Below, in pieces: positions 1 to 8,239 of a DNA stretch of 64,000 bases. The translations under genes were made by a program, and so were the position numbers. The DNA lies in NCBI GenBank assembly GCA_036268615.1, contig DATATV010000147.1, positions 1 to 64,000 of the forward strand, read 5' to 3'. The DNA is from DATATV01 sp036268615. Lineage in GTDB: Bacteria; Actinomycetota; Actinomycetes; Mycobacteriales; Pseudonocardiaceae. Positions within the stretch are counted from its first letter, which is position 1; each line of letters starts with the position of its first letter. The notes under the pieces are model-generated. The model did no database searches. It had not been told where the DNA came from and saw nothing but the letters and a program-made list of their open reading frames with translations.

Positions 1-172
1 CGACCACCAGACCGAGTCCGATCAGGGGAGTGGCCGCCGAGGTCACCACGGTGAGGTAGTGCAGCCGCCGGTACACCGACCGCGACCGCAGCGCGGCCAG
101 CGACGCGAGCACCGCCAGCACGGTACCGGCGCCGAGCAGCACGTCGACCACGACCTGCCGGAGGTCATCCAT
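1..172 (-). CDS. mnhG: Monovalent cation/H+ antiporter subunit G (partial)
   Basis: The first 57 residues of a small membrane protein are visible before the window edge cuts it off. The translation begins MDDLRQVVVDVLLGAGTVLA and contains a hydrophobic N-terminal segment, a basic turn with YRRLHYLT, and the start of a second membrane segment, which is the layout of MnhG/PhaG subunits. The family is one small subunit of the multi-protein Mrp/Mnh Na+(K+)/H+ antiporter in the cytoplasmic membrane. The start lies 2 bases after the mnhF stop, so the three genes E-F-G form one operon read leftward. The remaining Mnh subunits are not visible in the window. Confidence 0.85.
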   Translation of the reverse strand, partial: MDDLRQVVVDVLLGAGTVLAVLASLAALRSRSVYRRLHYLTVVTSAATPLIGLGLVV

Positions 173-422
173 CGCCGGTGCCCAGCAGCCGGGTGAAGAC
201 GAGCGTGCCGGCGAAGGACAGCAACACCAGCACCAGCGGTACGACCAGGTAACTCGGCTGGTCGAGTGCCTGACAGAGCACCAGCATGAGGATGGTCCCG
301 AGTGCGCCGGCCAGTTCGAGTCCGACCAGGCGCACCGGGGCCGTGCCACGGTAGGCGAGCACCATGGCCGGGACGAGGCCGCCGAGCATCAACGCCGCAG
401 CGGCGAGCATCCAGATCGTCAT
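165..422 (-). CDS. mnhF: Monovalent cation/H+ antiporter subunit F
   Basis: An 85-residue, very hydrophobic protein with three predicted membrane helices (roughly residues 3-22, 32-52 and 58-78), matching the size and shape of MnhF/MrpF. Family members are structural subunits of the Mrp cation/proton antiporter used in pH and sodium homeostasis. The start ATG overlaps the stop of mnhE as ATGA, which indicates translational coupling and fixes the start. The order E-F-G is the canonical Mrp order. Longer reading frames extending upstream run into an unrelated dehydrogenase remnant and are not part of this gene. Confidence 0.88.
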   Translation of the reverse strand: MTIWMLAAAALMLGGLVPAMVLAYRGTAPVRLVGLELAGALGTILMLVLCQALDQPSYLVVPLVLVLLSFAGTLVFTRLLGTGDG

Positions 423-886
423 CCGGTCGTCTCCTGTTCCAACCGGGTCCTGCCGATCGGCATGGCATGTACGAGCAACCCGTCGTGCTCGTCGGCATCG
501 ACCACGACCGAACCTGGTGTCGCCGACAGAACTTCGGTGGTGACGGCCTCTCGTCCGGCCCGGCGGCCATCCGCCGACTCGGTCGGCAGCGGCACGCGGC
601 GGAACTCGTCCTCGTCCTCTCGCCGTTGCCACCGCATCCCCAGCCGCAGCACGGCCGCCGTGTCGTGCAGGACCGCGCCGGGCAGCGCCAGCAGCCACTG
701 TGCCCAGCCTGAACCGACCGTCCAGCGAACCTCGGCGGCGCGTCGGGCGGCGCCCGCGGCGACCGCACAGGGGAGCGCCAGCACCGCCGCCACAGCCAGT
801 TCCTCGAAGGAGAAGGCGCTCAGGGTGGCCAGCCAAACCCCCACGAGGATCACCCACCACACGAATGTTTCCAGGCCACCGCGCAT
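419..886 (-). CDS. mnhE: Monovalent cation/H+ antiporter subunit E
   Basis: A 155-residue protein with one or two membrane helices near the N terminus (residues about 8-45), followed by a soluble domain ending in a segment rich in Asp and Glu. This is the MnhE/MrpE layout: membrane anchor, then a cytosolic beta-rich domain. The start ATG at 886 is chosen because a GGAGG ribosome site lies just upstream; the open frame continues further but reads through a dehydrogenase remnant. It is the first visible gene of the E-F-G group. The larger antiporter subunits A to D are not upstream, where only a pseudogene is found, so either E-F-G is a split operon or the rest was lost. Confidence 0.85.
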   Translation of the reverse strand: MRGGLETFVWWVILVGVWLATLSAFSFEELAVAAVLALPCAVAAGAARRAAEVRWTVGSGWAQWLLALPGAVLHDTAAVLRLGMRWQRREDEDEFRRVPLPTESADGRRAGREAVTTEVLSATPGSVVVDADEHDGLLVHAMPIGRTRLEQETTG

Positions 887-953
887 GCGCGCCTCCTCTC
901 GGCACCTCCGGAAGTACCCAGGACAGGCGCGGGCTAACCCACCGTTCGGGTGG

Positions 954-1585
954 GTCGCGCAACTGCCGGTTGTAGTGCTTGACGTTGGCCTGGCCGGTGC
1001 CCATGGACTGTCCCTTGAAGAAGAACGTGCCGAAGTCGAAGGCGAACTCACCCTTCTTGGCCAGGTCGTCCGCGGCGTCGGGATACTCGGGAACGAACAC
1101 GCCGACCACACCGATCCGGCCGGTGGGCCGGACCGCCTGGATCAGGCTGTTGATGGTCAGGCCGGGCTGTTCGTGGCCCTGGTAGCCGATGGCCTCCACG
1201 CCCCGGTCAGCGTCCTGGCCGCCGGTGAGCTCCAGCACCTGTTCGTCGGCGTTCCCGCCGCTGTCGTCGATCGGGGTCGCGCCGATCGGCTCCGCGAGCT
1301 TGAGCCGGGTGGGGCTGGCGGTCCACGACGAACACCTGGTCGGCCTCGGCCGCGCCGTAGACGACGGAGTCATCGATGCCGACGCCGGCCAGTTCGGTGG
1401 CTTGGTATCCGGTCGGCAGGATGTCGGACAGCGTGACGTAGTCGGTTTCCTTGTCCTGCGCCTCCTCCGGCAGGACAAGGGCGTTCCGGTCGGCGTAGGG
1501 CACGCGCAGCGGTTCGGCCAGCCCGCCGGCGCATGGGGCCCTCGTACATGTGCAGGTCGCTGCCTTCGTTGTCAGGATCAGGCAT
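954..1585 (-). pseudogene. Remnant of glutathione-independent formaldehyde dehydrogenase (zinc alcohol dehydrogenase family)
   Basis: Pieces of one FdhA-like zinc alcohol dehydrogenase are spread over three frames. Near 1540-1560 is SDLHMYEG from the N-terminal zinc domain. Between about 1380 and 1530 is LAEPLRVPYADRNALVLPEE and DILPTGYQATELAGVG. Between 954 and about 1300 is LAEPIGATPIDD, LELTGG, IGVVGVFVPEYPDAADDLAKKGEFAFDFGTFFFKGQ and TGQANVKHYNRQLRD. Relative to the family, the stretch after MYEG with its zinc ligands and part of the Rossmann fold after VYGA are missing, and the C terminus stops after RQLRD. It cannot make an active enzyme. The decay pattern is frameshifts plus deletions, with no transposon scar. 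Confidence 0.85.
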
Positions 1586-1743
1586 CTGGCGGTCACGCCG
1601 GACTGATTGTCCTGATCGGACCGTCTTGGGCAGGTGCGAGTAAGCCTCATCGGTCGGATGCTCCCCGGTCCTGACGGTCTACCGACGGGTGAGCTACCTG
1701 GCCGGGGTGTTTGTCGCCGGCCCGCGGTGGGCAGTTACTCGAC

Positions 1744-1965
1744 ATGAGTGGTCACGACGAGGAGACGGTCGCGAACCCGGACCGCACCCAGATCGACGAC
1801 GAGGACCAGTCCGGGACCGCGCTGTCCGGCCGTGACGAGGGTGGGCGGCCTCCCGACCCGGACCGGCACGACCCGCACCCTCGTGACCCACATGACCAGC
1901 CGTGGCCCGCGGTGGCCGAGGAGGTCAAACAGGCCGTCGAGGATGCCGACGGACCCCTGGACTGA
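1744..1965 (+). CDS. Small acidic hydrophilic protein
   Basis: A 73-residue, highly charged protein with a run rich in Asp, His, Pro and Arg in the middle (DPDRHDPHPRDPHDQP) and an acidic C-terminal helix (AEEVKQAVEDADG). It has no membrane segment and no catalytic motif that I recognise. The ATG at 1744 is preferred over an ATG 33 bases upstream because the protein only acquires a coherent character from here; neither has a strong ribosome site. It ends 16 bases before the next membrane-protein gene and is probably co-transcribed with it. It could be disordered. Function unknown. Confidence 0.55.
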   Translation: MSGHDEETVANPDRTQIDDEDQSGTALSGRDEGGRPPDPDRHDPHPRDPHDQPWPAVAEEVKQAVEDADGPLD

Positions 1966-1981
1966 CCGGAGAGCGGTGATC

Positions 1982-2614
1982 ATGCGAGTTCGTCGAATTG
2001 TCGGTGCCCTGTCGGCCAAACCGGTGCTCAAGGTGCCCCGGCGGGCCGGGGACACCCAGAGCGCGACCTTGCGCTACCTGATGTTCGGTCTGCTGCCGGC
2101 GTGGTTCGTGCCCGGCGTACTGGATTGGCTACAGCACCGCAGAACCGACATCGAGCACACGTCGGGCACCCGGGAGTCGCTGATCCACGCGTTGATGATG
2201 GCCGAGGTCGGCGGCCCCATCGCGCTGGCCCTGTTGTGTGAGATCAATCCGCTGGTGCTGGTGGTGATCGCCGGCGCGATCGCGGCGCACGAGGCGACGG
2301 CGCTGTGGGACGTGAGTACGGCGGAGGCCAGCGACCGGGCCGTCACCCCGTGGGAGCAGCACCTGCACAGCTTCCTGGAGTCGTTGCCGTTCATGGCGAC
2401 CGCGGCGTTGACCTGCCTGCACTGGGAGCAGGTGCGGGACCTGCTGGCGGGGGCACGGCGACGGGATGCGTGGCGGTTGCGGCTGAAGGAACAGCGCCTG
2501 CCCGGGGGTTACCTCGCGTCAGTGGCCGGCGCCGTCGCCGGGCTGATCATGCTGCCCTACGGCGAGGAACTGATCCGATGCGTCCGCGCGGGTGAAGTCG
2601 GCGCTCAGCGGTGA
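1982..2614 (+). CDS. Conserved integral membrane protein of unknown function
   Basis: A 210-residue protein with several membrane segments (about residues 32-50, 75-105, 135-155 and 180-198). Conserved-looking soluble motifs include PGVLDWLQHRRTDIEHTSGTRESLIHAL and EQHLHSFLESLP, where His, Glu and Asp residues could line a polar site. It resembles a family of uncharacterised membrane proteins found in actinobacteria and proteobacteria, but I assign no activity. The start at ATG 1982 follows a GGAG-like ribosome site. Its stop overlaps the GTG at 2611 as GTGA, the normal coupling to the following transporter gene. Confidence 0.75.
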   Translation: MRVRRIVGALSAKPVLKVPRRAGDTQSATLRYLMFGLLPAWFVPGVLDWLQHRRTDIEHTSGTRESLIHALMMAEVGGPIALALLCEINPLVLVVIAGAIAAHEATALWDVSTAEASDRAVTPWEQHLHSFLESLPFMATAALTCLHWEQVRDLLAGARRRDAWRLRLKEQRLPGGYLASVAGAVAGLIMLPYGEELIRCVRAGEVGAQR

Positions 2615-2693
2615 CCCGGGCGGATGACACGACGAGCGTGTCCACCGACGTCCCGGCGCGGCTGACCGGCTGCCCTGGGCGCGGTGGCACTGG

Positions 2694-4109
2694 ATGGTGC
2701 TGGTGGGTCTGGGCACCGTGTGGATTCTGGACGGCCTGGAAGTCACCATCGTCGGTGCGCTCGGGTCGCGACTGACCGACCCAGCCGGCGGCCTGCATCT
2801 GTCCGACGCCGGGGTCGGTCTTGCCGCGTCGGTCTACATCGTCGGCGCGGTGGTCGGCTCGCTCGGGCTCGGCTACGCCACCGACCGGCTGGGCCGCAGG
2901 AAACTGTTCGTGATCACGCTGGGCATCTACCTTGTCGCGACCGTCCTGACCGCGGTGTCGTTCAACCCGATCTGGTTCTTCGTGATGCGCTTCCTTGCCG
3001 GATTCGGCATCGGCGGCGAGTACGCGGCCATCAATTCGGCCGTTGACGAGCTGATCCCCGCGCGGGTGCGCGGCACGGTGGACCTCGCGGTGAACGGCTC
3101 GTACTGGCTGGGCGCCGCAGCCGGCGCGGCGCTGACCATCCCGCTGCTGAACACGTCACTGTTCGCGCCGAATCTGGGTTGGCGCCTGGCTTTCGCCTTG
3201 GGTGCGCTGCTCGGCGTCGGCATCCTGATCGTGCGCCGCAGGGTTCCGGAGAGCCCACGGTGGCTGTTCACCCACGGCCGCGCGAAAGAAGCGGACGAGC
3301 TGGTCACCGACATCGAACACGCCGTCGCCGAACAGACCGGCGAACGGCTCGACGAGGTGGATGCCAGCATTCGCATCCGGCCGCGCGGCAGCATCGGGTT
3401 CGTCACCCTGGCCCGGACGCTGCTGCGTACCTACCCGCGCCGCACCGTGCTCGGCCTCGGGCTGTTCGTGGGCCAGGCGTTCCTATACAACGCCGTCTAC
3501 TTCACCGAGTCGTTGGTACTCAGCACGTTCTTCCACGTCTCCGACGCGACCGTCGGCATCTACCTGATCCCGCTGGCGGCTGGCAGCCTGCTGGGCCCAC
3601 TGTTGCTGGGCCGACTGTTCGACACCGTCGGCCGCCGCCCGATGATCGCGATCAGCTATCTGGGCTCCGCCGCCCTGCTGGTCGTCACCGGTGTGCTGTC
3701 CGGCGCAGGCTCGCTTACGGCGACCACGCTGACCGTCGCGTGGGCGGTTGTGTTCTTCCTGGCGTCGGCCGGCTCCAGCGCCGTGTACCTCACCGTGTCC
3801 GAGGTGTTCCCGTTGGAGATCAGGGCGTTGTCCATCGCCCTGTTCTACGCGGTGGGCACCGGACTCGGCGGCATCATCGGCCCGGTGCTGTTCGGCCACC
3901 TCGTCGGCACCGGTCAGCTGGGTGCCGTCGCGGTCGGGTACTACATCGGCGCCGCCGTGATGGCGGCCGGTGGCGTGCTGGAGATAATTATCGGCATCGA
4001 GGCCGAGGACAAGTCCCTGGAGGATCTCGCGGCGCCGCTGTCCACCGATGACGGCGGTGATCAGGACGAGGGGTCTGTCGACAGACCGAAGTCGACAACA
4101 AGTCCGTAG
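2694..4109 (+). CDS. MFS sugar/metabolite transporter, N terminus apparently frameshifted
   Basis: The 471-residue open frame encodes a major facilitator with twelve membrane segments. Signature motifs are GYATDRLGRRK after helix 2 (the GxxxDRxGRR loop), RFLAGFGIGGEYAAINSAVDELIPARVRG after helix 4 and GRLFDTVGRRPM after helix 8, typical of the sugar-porter/metabolite:H+ symporter group. Substrate is unknown. The first in-frame start is ATG 2694, inside the expected first cytoplasmic segment. A GTG at 2611, overlapping the upstream stop as GTGA, reads a sensible N terminus (VTRADDTTSVSTDVPARL) that would join this frame just before RLPWARWHW if one base were added near 2664. The gene is therefore either recently broken or mis-sequenced there. 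Its 3' end overlaps the convergent gene by 49 bases. Confidence 0.85.
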   Translation: MVLVGLGTVWILDGLEVTIVGALGSRLTDPAGGLHLSDAGVGLAASVYIVGAVVGSLGLGYATDRLGRRKLFVITLGIYLVATVLTAVSFNPIWFFVMRFLAGFGIGGEYAAINSAVDELIPARVRGTVDLAVNGSYWLGAAAGAALTIPLLNTSLFAPNLGWRLAFALGALLGVGILIVRRRVPESPRWLFTHGRAKEADELVTDIEHAVAEQTGERLDEVDASIRIRPRGSIGFVTLARTLLRTYPRRTVLGLGLFVGQAFLYNAVYFTESLVLSTFFHVSDATVGIYLIPLAAGSLLGPLLLGRLFDTVGRRPMIAISYLGSAALLVVTGVLSGAGSLTATTLTVAWAVVFFLASAGSSAVYLTVSEVFPLEIRALSIALFYAVGTGLGGIIGPVLFGHLVGTGQLGAVAVGYYIGAAVMAAGGVLEIIIGIEAEDKSLEDLAAPLSTDDGGDQDEGSVDRPKSTTSP

Positions 4110-4516
4110 TGGTCACTCGCGCTGGTCGGCCCGTGGTCGAAAGTCCGGTGACATTCACGGATCGGCAGCGTCGGACCGTTACGACCGCACCGGATCAGCA
4201 CGTGGTCGATACCTCGGAACGGCCAGTCGGCGTCCACTGACAGCGGATTTTCCGGAATATAGGTGGCAAGTCGCTCGGCCGGATGAGTCGACTCCCAGGC
4301 GCTTCGATAGCAGACGCTGACGTTGTCGATGACATGTCGACCGGGGTGGTAACCGGTCCCCAGCATCTCGGCCACCTGATCGACGTCCGCGGTCAGGACT
4401 GTCTCCTGCAGCACGACGATGTCGGCGTCCAGTGCGGTGAAACCGTTTCGCAGGAGCGGAAGCCGGGAGGTCCAGTCACCACGCCTGCCCCACGTGTTCA
4501 ACGTCGCAAACCGCAT
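4061..4516 (-). CDS. Endonuclease/exonuclease/phosphatase family protein with internal deletion
   Basis: The 151-residue protein begins MRFATLNTWG (first EEP beta strand with the metal-ligand Asn) and has DADIVVLQET (the metal-binding Glu). It ends with FRGIDHVLIRCG and TSASDHYGLVVDF, the C-terminal Asp and SDH motifs. EEP-fold enzymes are normally 240-300 residues. Here the text jumps from MLGTGYH directly to PGRHVIDNVSVCYRSAW, so about 100 residues holding the central catalytic His, the NHL and the GDxN motif are missing without loss of frame. It is most likely inactive. Start is ATG 4516. Annotated as CDS because the frame is open, but it may be a pseudogene. Confidence 0.7.
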   Translation of the reverse strand: MRFATLNTWGRRGDWTSRLPLLRNGFTALDADIVVLQETVLTADVDQVAEMLGTGYHPGRHVIDNVSVCYRSAWESTHPAERLATYIPENPLSVDADWPFRGIDHVLIRCGRNGPTLPIRECHRTFDHGPTSASDHYGLVVDFGLSTDPSS

Positions 4517-4593
4517 ACTGTCGTGCTACCCGCGGCTGGACGCGATCCAAACATCGCCTGACCGGGTGTCAGCCTGGCGACAACGAAATACCG

Positions 4594-7272
4594 TCATATC
4601 GCCGGGGTGTCGGTGAGCACCAGGCGGAGTTCGGTCCGATGGTTGATCGTGAGTTTGGTGTACACCTTGTGCAGGTGGTACTCGACGGTGCGCGGGCTGA
4701 TCGCGAGCATGGTCGCGATCTCCGGGTTGCTGCGACCGTCGCGGGCCAGCGACGCGATCCGGGCCTCCTGCGGTGTGAGTTCGGAACGCGTCTCCTCGAC
4801 CCGCCGTCGGGCCCGTTCGCCGGTCGCGAGCAGCTCCCGCGTCGCGCGGGCCGCGAACGCCTCCGCGCCCATGGCCACGAACGACTCGTGTGCGGCCCGG
4901 AGTTGCACCCTGGCGTCGACCCGCCGGCCCTGCCTGCGCAGCCATTCGCCATAAACGAGTCGGGCCCGGGCAAGGTGGACCGTGATCCGGGATCGGTCGA
5001 GGTGCTTGATGGCCTCGACATACCAGTTCTCGGCATGATCGTCGTCCTCGACCAGCGCTCGGGAGCGGGCTGCGGCTCCCAGCGCCCAGTCCGTGCCGCT
5101 CAGCCAGGTCTGGTCCGTGAGCTTGTCGAGGGCGGCCCGTGCGGTGGCGAGATCGCCGGAGCGGACGGCGCCTTCGACGAGTTCGACCAGGGACCAACCC
5201 TGTAGTTCCAGGGCGTCGCGCTCGATCACCTGGCGGGTTGCTGCCACCGCGTCCCGGTACGCGCCGAGTCCGTTGCAGCGTACGGCCTTGGCGTAGCGGG
5301 ACAGGGCAGCCGTCACTCCGCTGCCGCGGTCGCAGGTGTCCGGATCTTCAGCACCACGCCAGGCCGCCAGGACGACCGCGGCCTGGGTGAACTCCGGCGT
5401 TCCGGCCGCGTCGCTCAGCGCTGTCGACTCGTCCACCAGTGACCCGGCGACCGAGAACTGCCCGGTGTGGATCTCGACAAGTGCCCGATGCGTGAGCACA
5501 TACGGAAGAAACGCTCTGGCGCCGACCTTCCTGGTGCGCTCCACCGCGGTACGGCTCAGCTCGTCCCAGGCGTCGTCCTCCCACAGGTCGGCTGCGACGA
5601 GGCAGCCGAGCAGCTGTGCGCGGGTGTCGTCCTCGTGATCGTTGTCGATGGTCTTCAGGGCCAGTTTCAATGATTCGATCGCTGCCGGGTAACCACTGGT
5701 GGACCGTTGTGCCACCCCCTCCAGCAGCCGGTTGGTTCCTGCTGGCTGGTGGGTGGCCAGCCGAGCCGACACCGCGTGGACGATGTCCAGATCCCCGGTG
5801 AAGATCGCCGCACCCAGGGTTTCGAGATATGCCCCCGGTGCGAGTCGCGGCTCGTGTTCTTCGAGGTTCTTGGCGGAGCGCAACAGGCCGGCGATGGCGC
5901 GCCGACCGCGGGTGGCGTCGAAGTTGATGCGCGCGCGGGTCCGGTCCAGCCGGGCGCGGCGTCGAGCATCGAGCGGTCCCAGTTCAGCGATGCCGAGCAG
6001 CCGGACGGCCAGCTCCGGGTCGCCGGCCTCGTGATAGGCCTCGGCCGCCATGATCGCCCGTTCGGTGCGCAGGTCCGGTGTGGCGGTCCACCGGCCGGCG
6101 TGTTCGAGGAACGATGCCGCCGCGGCCAGTCCGCCGCGTTCCCGAGCGGCCCGGACGGCGTGCAGCAACTCGTCGCCGATCGTGTCGTCGGGCACGAGCG
6201 AGGCGTGCGTGCGATGCCAGATGTGCCGATCGGGATCGGTCGCGCGATCGGTCGCCGCGGCCAGTGCGTCGTGCACCCGGCGCCGTTCGGCCGGCGTGGC
6301 CTGCCCGTAGCTCGCGGACCGCAGTCGCGGCTCCCGGAAGGTGACCAGCGAACCGAACGTCAGCAGGCCCTCGGTTTCCAGTTGCTCGGCGGCGCCGGCC
6401 TCGATGCCGAGCCGAGCCGCGGCCCGCCACAGCAGTGCCGGATCGCCCACCGTCTCGGCGGCGGCGAGCAACAGCAGCAACCTGCTCCGTGGGGCCAGCC
6501 TGGCCACCGTGTCGTCGTCGCGGCGGTTGGACAGCGCCAGTGCGTAACCACCGGCCAGTTCGACCGGCGACGCACCTCGGGCCGAGTCGATCAGCGTCCG
6601 CGGATTGCCCCGCGCCTCCGCGACGATCCGGTCGGCCACGGCGTCGTCGATCGGTGCGGGCAGTGCGGACTCCAGCAGTTTTCGGGCGTCGGCCTGGTTC
6701 AGGCCGGCCACCCCGATGTCGGGCAGACCGGCGAAGTTGTCACCCCGCGTGGCGATCAACACGGTGACGGGCAGTTCGCCCAGTCGCCGGGCGACGAACG
6801 TCAGCACGTCCGCGGAGGCGGTGTCGAGCCAGTGGGCGTCATCGACCACGCAGAGCAGCGGCCGGGCCTCGGCGGCCAGGGTCAGCAGAGCGGTCATTGC
6901 CACGCCGACGAGGAAGCGGTCCGGCGGGGCACCGCCGCGTCGGCCGAGGGCTGTGTCGAGGGCCTCGCGGTGGTGCGGGTCGAGTCCGGTGAGCCGGCTG
7001 TCCAGCGCCGAGCAGAGCAGGTGCAGCGCGGAATACCTCAGCTCGGACTCCGCTGCCGCCCCCCGAACCGACAGCACCCGATGGCCGAGCGCGGCCGCCA
7101 CCGCGCGGTCGAGCAGGGCGGTCTTGCCGATCCCGGCCGGGCCGCGCACCACGAGGGCAGCGCCCTGTCCCGCTGCTCCGGCCGACAGCACCCGCGCCAG
7201 CCGGGCGCGTTCACGCTCACGTCCGACGACCGGGAGCGTCGCCGCCCGTGCCGTCCTGCCCGTCAGGGTCAC
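4594..7272 (-). CDS. LAL-type (large ATP-binding LuxR) transcriptional regulator
   Basis: An 892-residue regulator of the LAL group. Residues 15-60 carry the AAA/STAND ATPase start with VGRERER and Walker A GPAGIGKT (about 44-51), Walker B reads LLCVVDDAHWLD, and the middle is a long helical TPR-like region. The last 65 residues are a LuxR/GerE helix-turn-helix (ELTPQEARIASLARDGRSNPEIATMLAISPRTVEYHLHKV). Members bind a ligand or protein through the helical part and activate transcription. I chose a GTG at 7272 after AGGAG; adjacent GTGs at 7275 and 7278 are equally possible. The frame is open upstream to 7893, but that part is the antisense of a DUF427 gene. Its target genes are not evident. 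Confidence 0.88.
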   Translation of the reverse strand: MTLTGRTARAATLPVVGRERERARLARVLSAGAAGQGAALVVRGPAGIGKTALLDRAVAAALGHRVLSVRGAAAESELRYSALHLLCSALDSRLTGLDPHHREALDTALGRRGGAPPDRFLVGVAMTALLTLAAEARPLLCVVDDAHWLDTASADVLTFVARRLGELPVTVLIATRGDNFAGLPDIGVAGLNQADARKLLESALPAPIDDAVADRIVAEARGNPRTLIDSARGASPVELAGGYALALSNRRDDDTVARLAPRSRLLLLLAAAETVGDPALLWRAAARLGIEAGAAEQLETEGLLTFGSLVTFREPRLRSASYGQATPAERRRVHDALAAATDRATDPDRHIWHRTHASLVPDDTIGDELLHAVRAARERGGLAAAASFLEHAGRWTATPDLRTERAIMAAEAYHEAGDPELAVRLLGIAELGPLDARRRARLDRTRARINFDATRGRRAIAGLLRSAKNLEEHEPRLAPGAYLETLGAAIFTGDLDIVHAVSARLATHQPAGTNRLLEGVAQRSTSGYPAAIESLKLALKTIDNDHEDDTRAQLLGCLVAADLWEDDAWDELSRTAVERTRKVGARAFLPYVLTHRALVEIHTGQFSVAGSLVDESTALSDAAGTPEFTQAAVVLAAWRGAEDPDTCDRGSGVTAALSRYAKAVRCNGLGAYRDAVAATRQVIERDALELQGWSLVELVEGAVRSGDLATARAALDKLTDQTWLSGTDWALGAAARSRALVEDDDHAENWYVEAIKHLDRSRITVHLARARLVYGEWLRRQGRRVDARVQLRAAHESFVAMGAEAFAARATRELLATGERARRRVEETRSELTPQEARIASLARDGRSNPEIATMLAISPRTVEYHLHKVYTKLTINHRTELRLVLTDTPAI

Positions 7273-7314
7273 CACCACTCCTACCTGTGCCACAGAACTC
7301 AAGCTTGTCGGTCG

Positions 7315-7347
7315 CCGACGGGTAGCCGCATCCCCCGATGGGTAGCC
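7315..7347. promoter_or_regulatory. Direct repeat CCGAyGGGTAGCC upstream of the first LAL gene
   Basis: Two 13-bp copies, CCGACGGGTAGCC (7315-7327) and CCGATGGGTAGCC (7335-7347), differ by one base and are spaced 20 bp apart, about two helical turns. They lie 43-75 bp upstream of the LAL start at 7272 in the 359-bp intergenic region 7273-7631 that separates it from the divergent DUF427 gene. Same-face tandem repeats suit a dimeric or oligomeric LuxR-type activator, possibly autoregulation. I see no clear -35/-10 pair in the rest of this intergenic region. Confidence 0.4.
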
Positions 7348-7631
7348 ATCGCGCTGGTCCACCGTCCGGTGCCGGCCGGCGGCCGGCACCGCGAACACCG
7401 TGGGTGACGACAACCACACGCATCGTCTGCCCGGGTGGGGCTGGGACGGGGGTATCCGGCTGGGGAAACACGGATGCGAAGCGGCGCGCCGCGTGGGGAC
7501 GATCCGTCTCAGAACCCAGCGTCGGTATGGACGGTCGCGGGTCGTCAGCTGATCAACGGGTGTCCACATCGGAGCCCACGGCCCGGACGGCCCGTTGCCG
7601 CCGCTCGACGGCAACGGGAGAGGAGTTGCTG

Positions 7632-8072
7632 ATGTCACCCCTTCGGCAAGCGGACCCGATCGACGCCGTGCCGGCCGCACGAATGCAGCTGGCGCGGCTG
7701 GTGCCGGAACATCGACCACGGGTGACCCGCGCGCACCGGCGGCTGCGGGCGCGCTTCGGCGGGGCGTGGATCGCCGACAGTGCGGACGTGCGGTTGCTGT
7801 ACGAGTCCGACGACCGGCCGGTCGCCTATTTTCCGTTGGCGGACGTACGTTTTGATCTTCTTGAGTTCCGCCAGCGGCTGACCAACCATCCACAGCTCGG
7901 ACTGACCACGTGGTACGCGGTCAGCGTGAACGGACGCACGGTGGAGTCGGCTGCCTGGTACCACGTCGAACCGCCTGCGGACGTCGCGGAGTTCGCCGAT
8001 CTCGTCGCCCTGTCGTGGGCCGTGATGGAAGGCTGTTACGAGGACGAGCTGCGGCGCAGCGCGGCGAGCTGA
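7632..8072 (+). CDS. DUF427 domain protein
   Basis: A 146-residue protein with the DUF427 pattern: RRLRARFGGAWIADSADVRLLYESDDRPVAYFPLADVRFDLL, then TWYAVSVNGRTVESAAWYHVEPP and a C-terminal AWAVMEG-like helix (ALSWAVMEGCYEDE). The W-Y and H-x-E positions form the conserved pocket of the family, whose biochemical role is not established. The start ATG 7632 follows AGGAG by six bases. It sits alone between two divergent or co-oriented LAL regulators, which makes it a candidate target of either. Confidence 0.8.
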   Translation: MSPLRQADPIDAVPAARMQLARLVPEHRPRVTRAHRRLRARFGGAWIADSADVRLLYESDDRPVAYFPLADVRFDLLEFRQRLTNHPQLGLTTWYAVSVNGRTVESAAWYHVEPPADVAEFADLVALSWAVMEGCYEDELRRSAAS

Positions 8073-8114
8073 GGGTCGTTCCGCGGTCGGCCCGGGACAA
8101 CCTGAGCCACCTGA

Positions 8115-8132
8115 TGTGATCATGATCGCACA
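8115..8132. promoter_or_regulatory. TGTG...CACA dyad upstream of the second LAL gene
   Basis: An 18-bp element with TGTG and CACA ends enclosing ATCATGAT-like sequence lies about 108 bp upstream of the LAL start at 8240. Its outer arms resemble a CRP/FNR-type or LuxR-type dyad, but the inner bases are not symmetric about the same centre. Weak evidence. Confidence 0.25.
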
Positions 8133-8239
8133 GGCAGTAGCCGGAACGGGCCGAGCCAGGCAGGCCGTCGTGGACCCGGCCCCGAGCCGCGCGCATTGCC
8201 CGCGGGCCCCTCGGTCAGCGGCTACCGTAGCCACGTGGA

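Noticed and set aside
165..1478. A single 437-residue protein joining dehydrogenase and MnhF
   Set aside because: It is a frame running through a dehydrogenase remnant, out-of-frame mnhE and finally mnhF; only the last 85 residues are a real gene.
4594..7893. A 1099-residue LAL protein with a 200-residue N-terminal extension
   Set aside because: The extra part is antisense of the DUF427 gene and has no homology-like content; a GTG after AGGAG at 7272 gives the normal LAL start.
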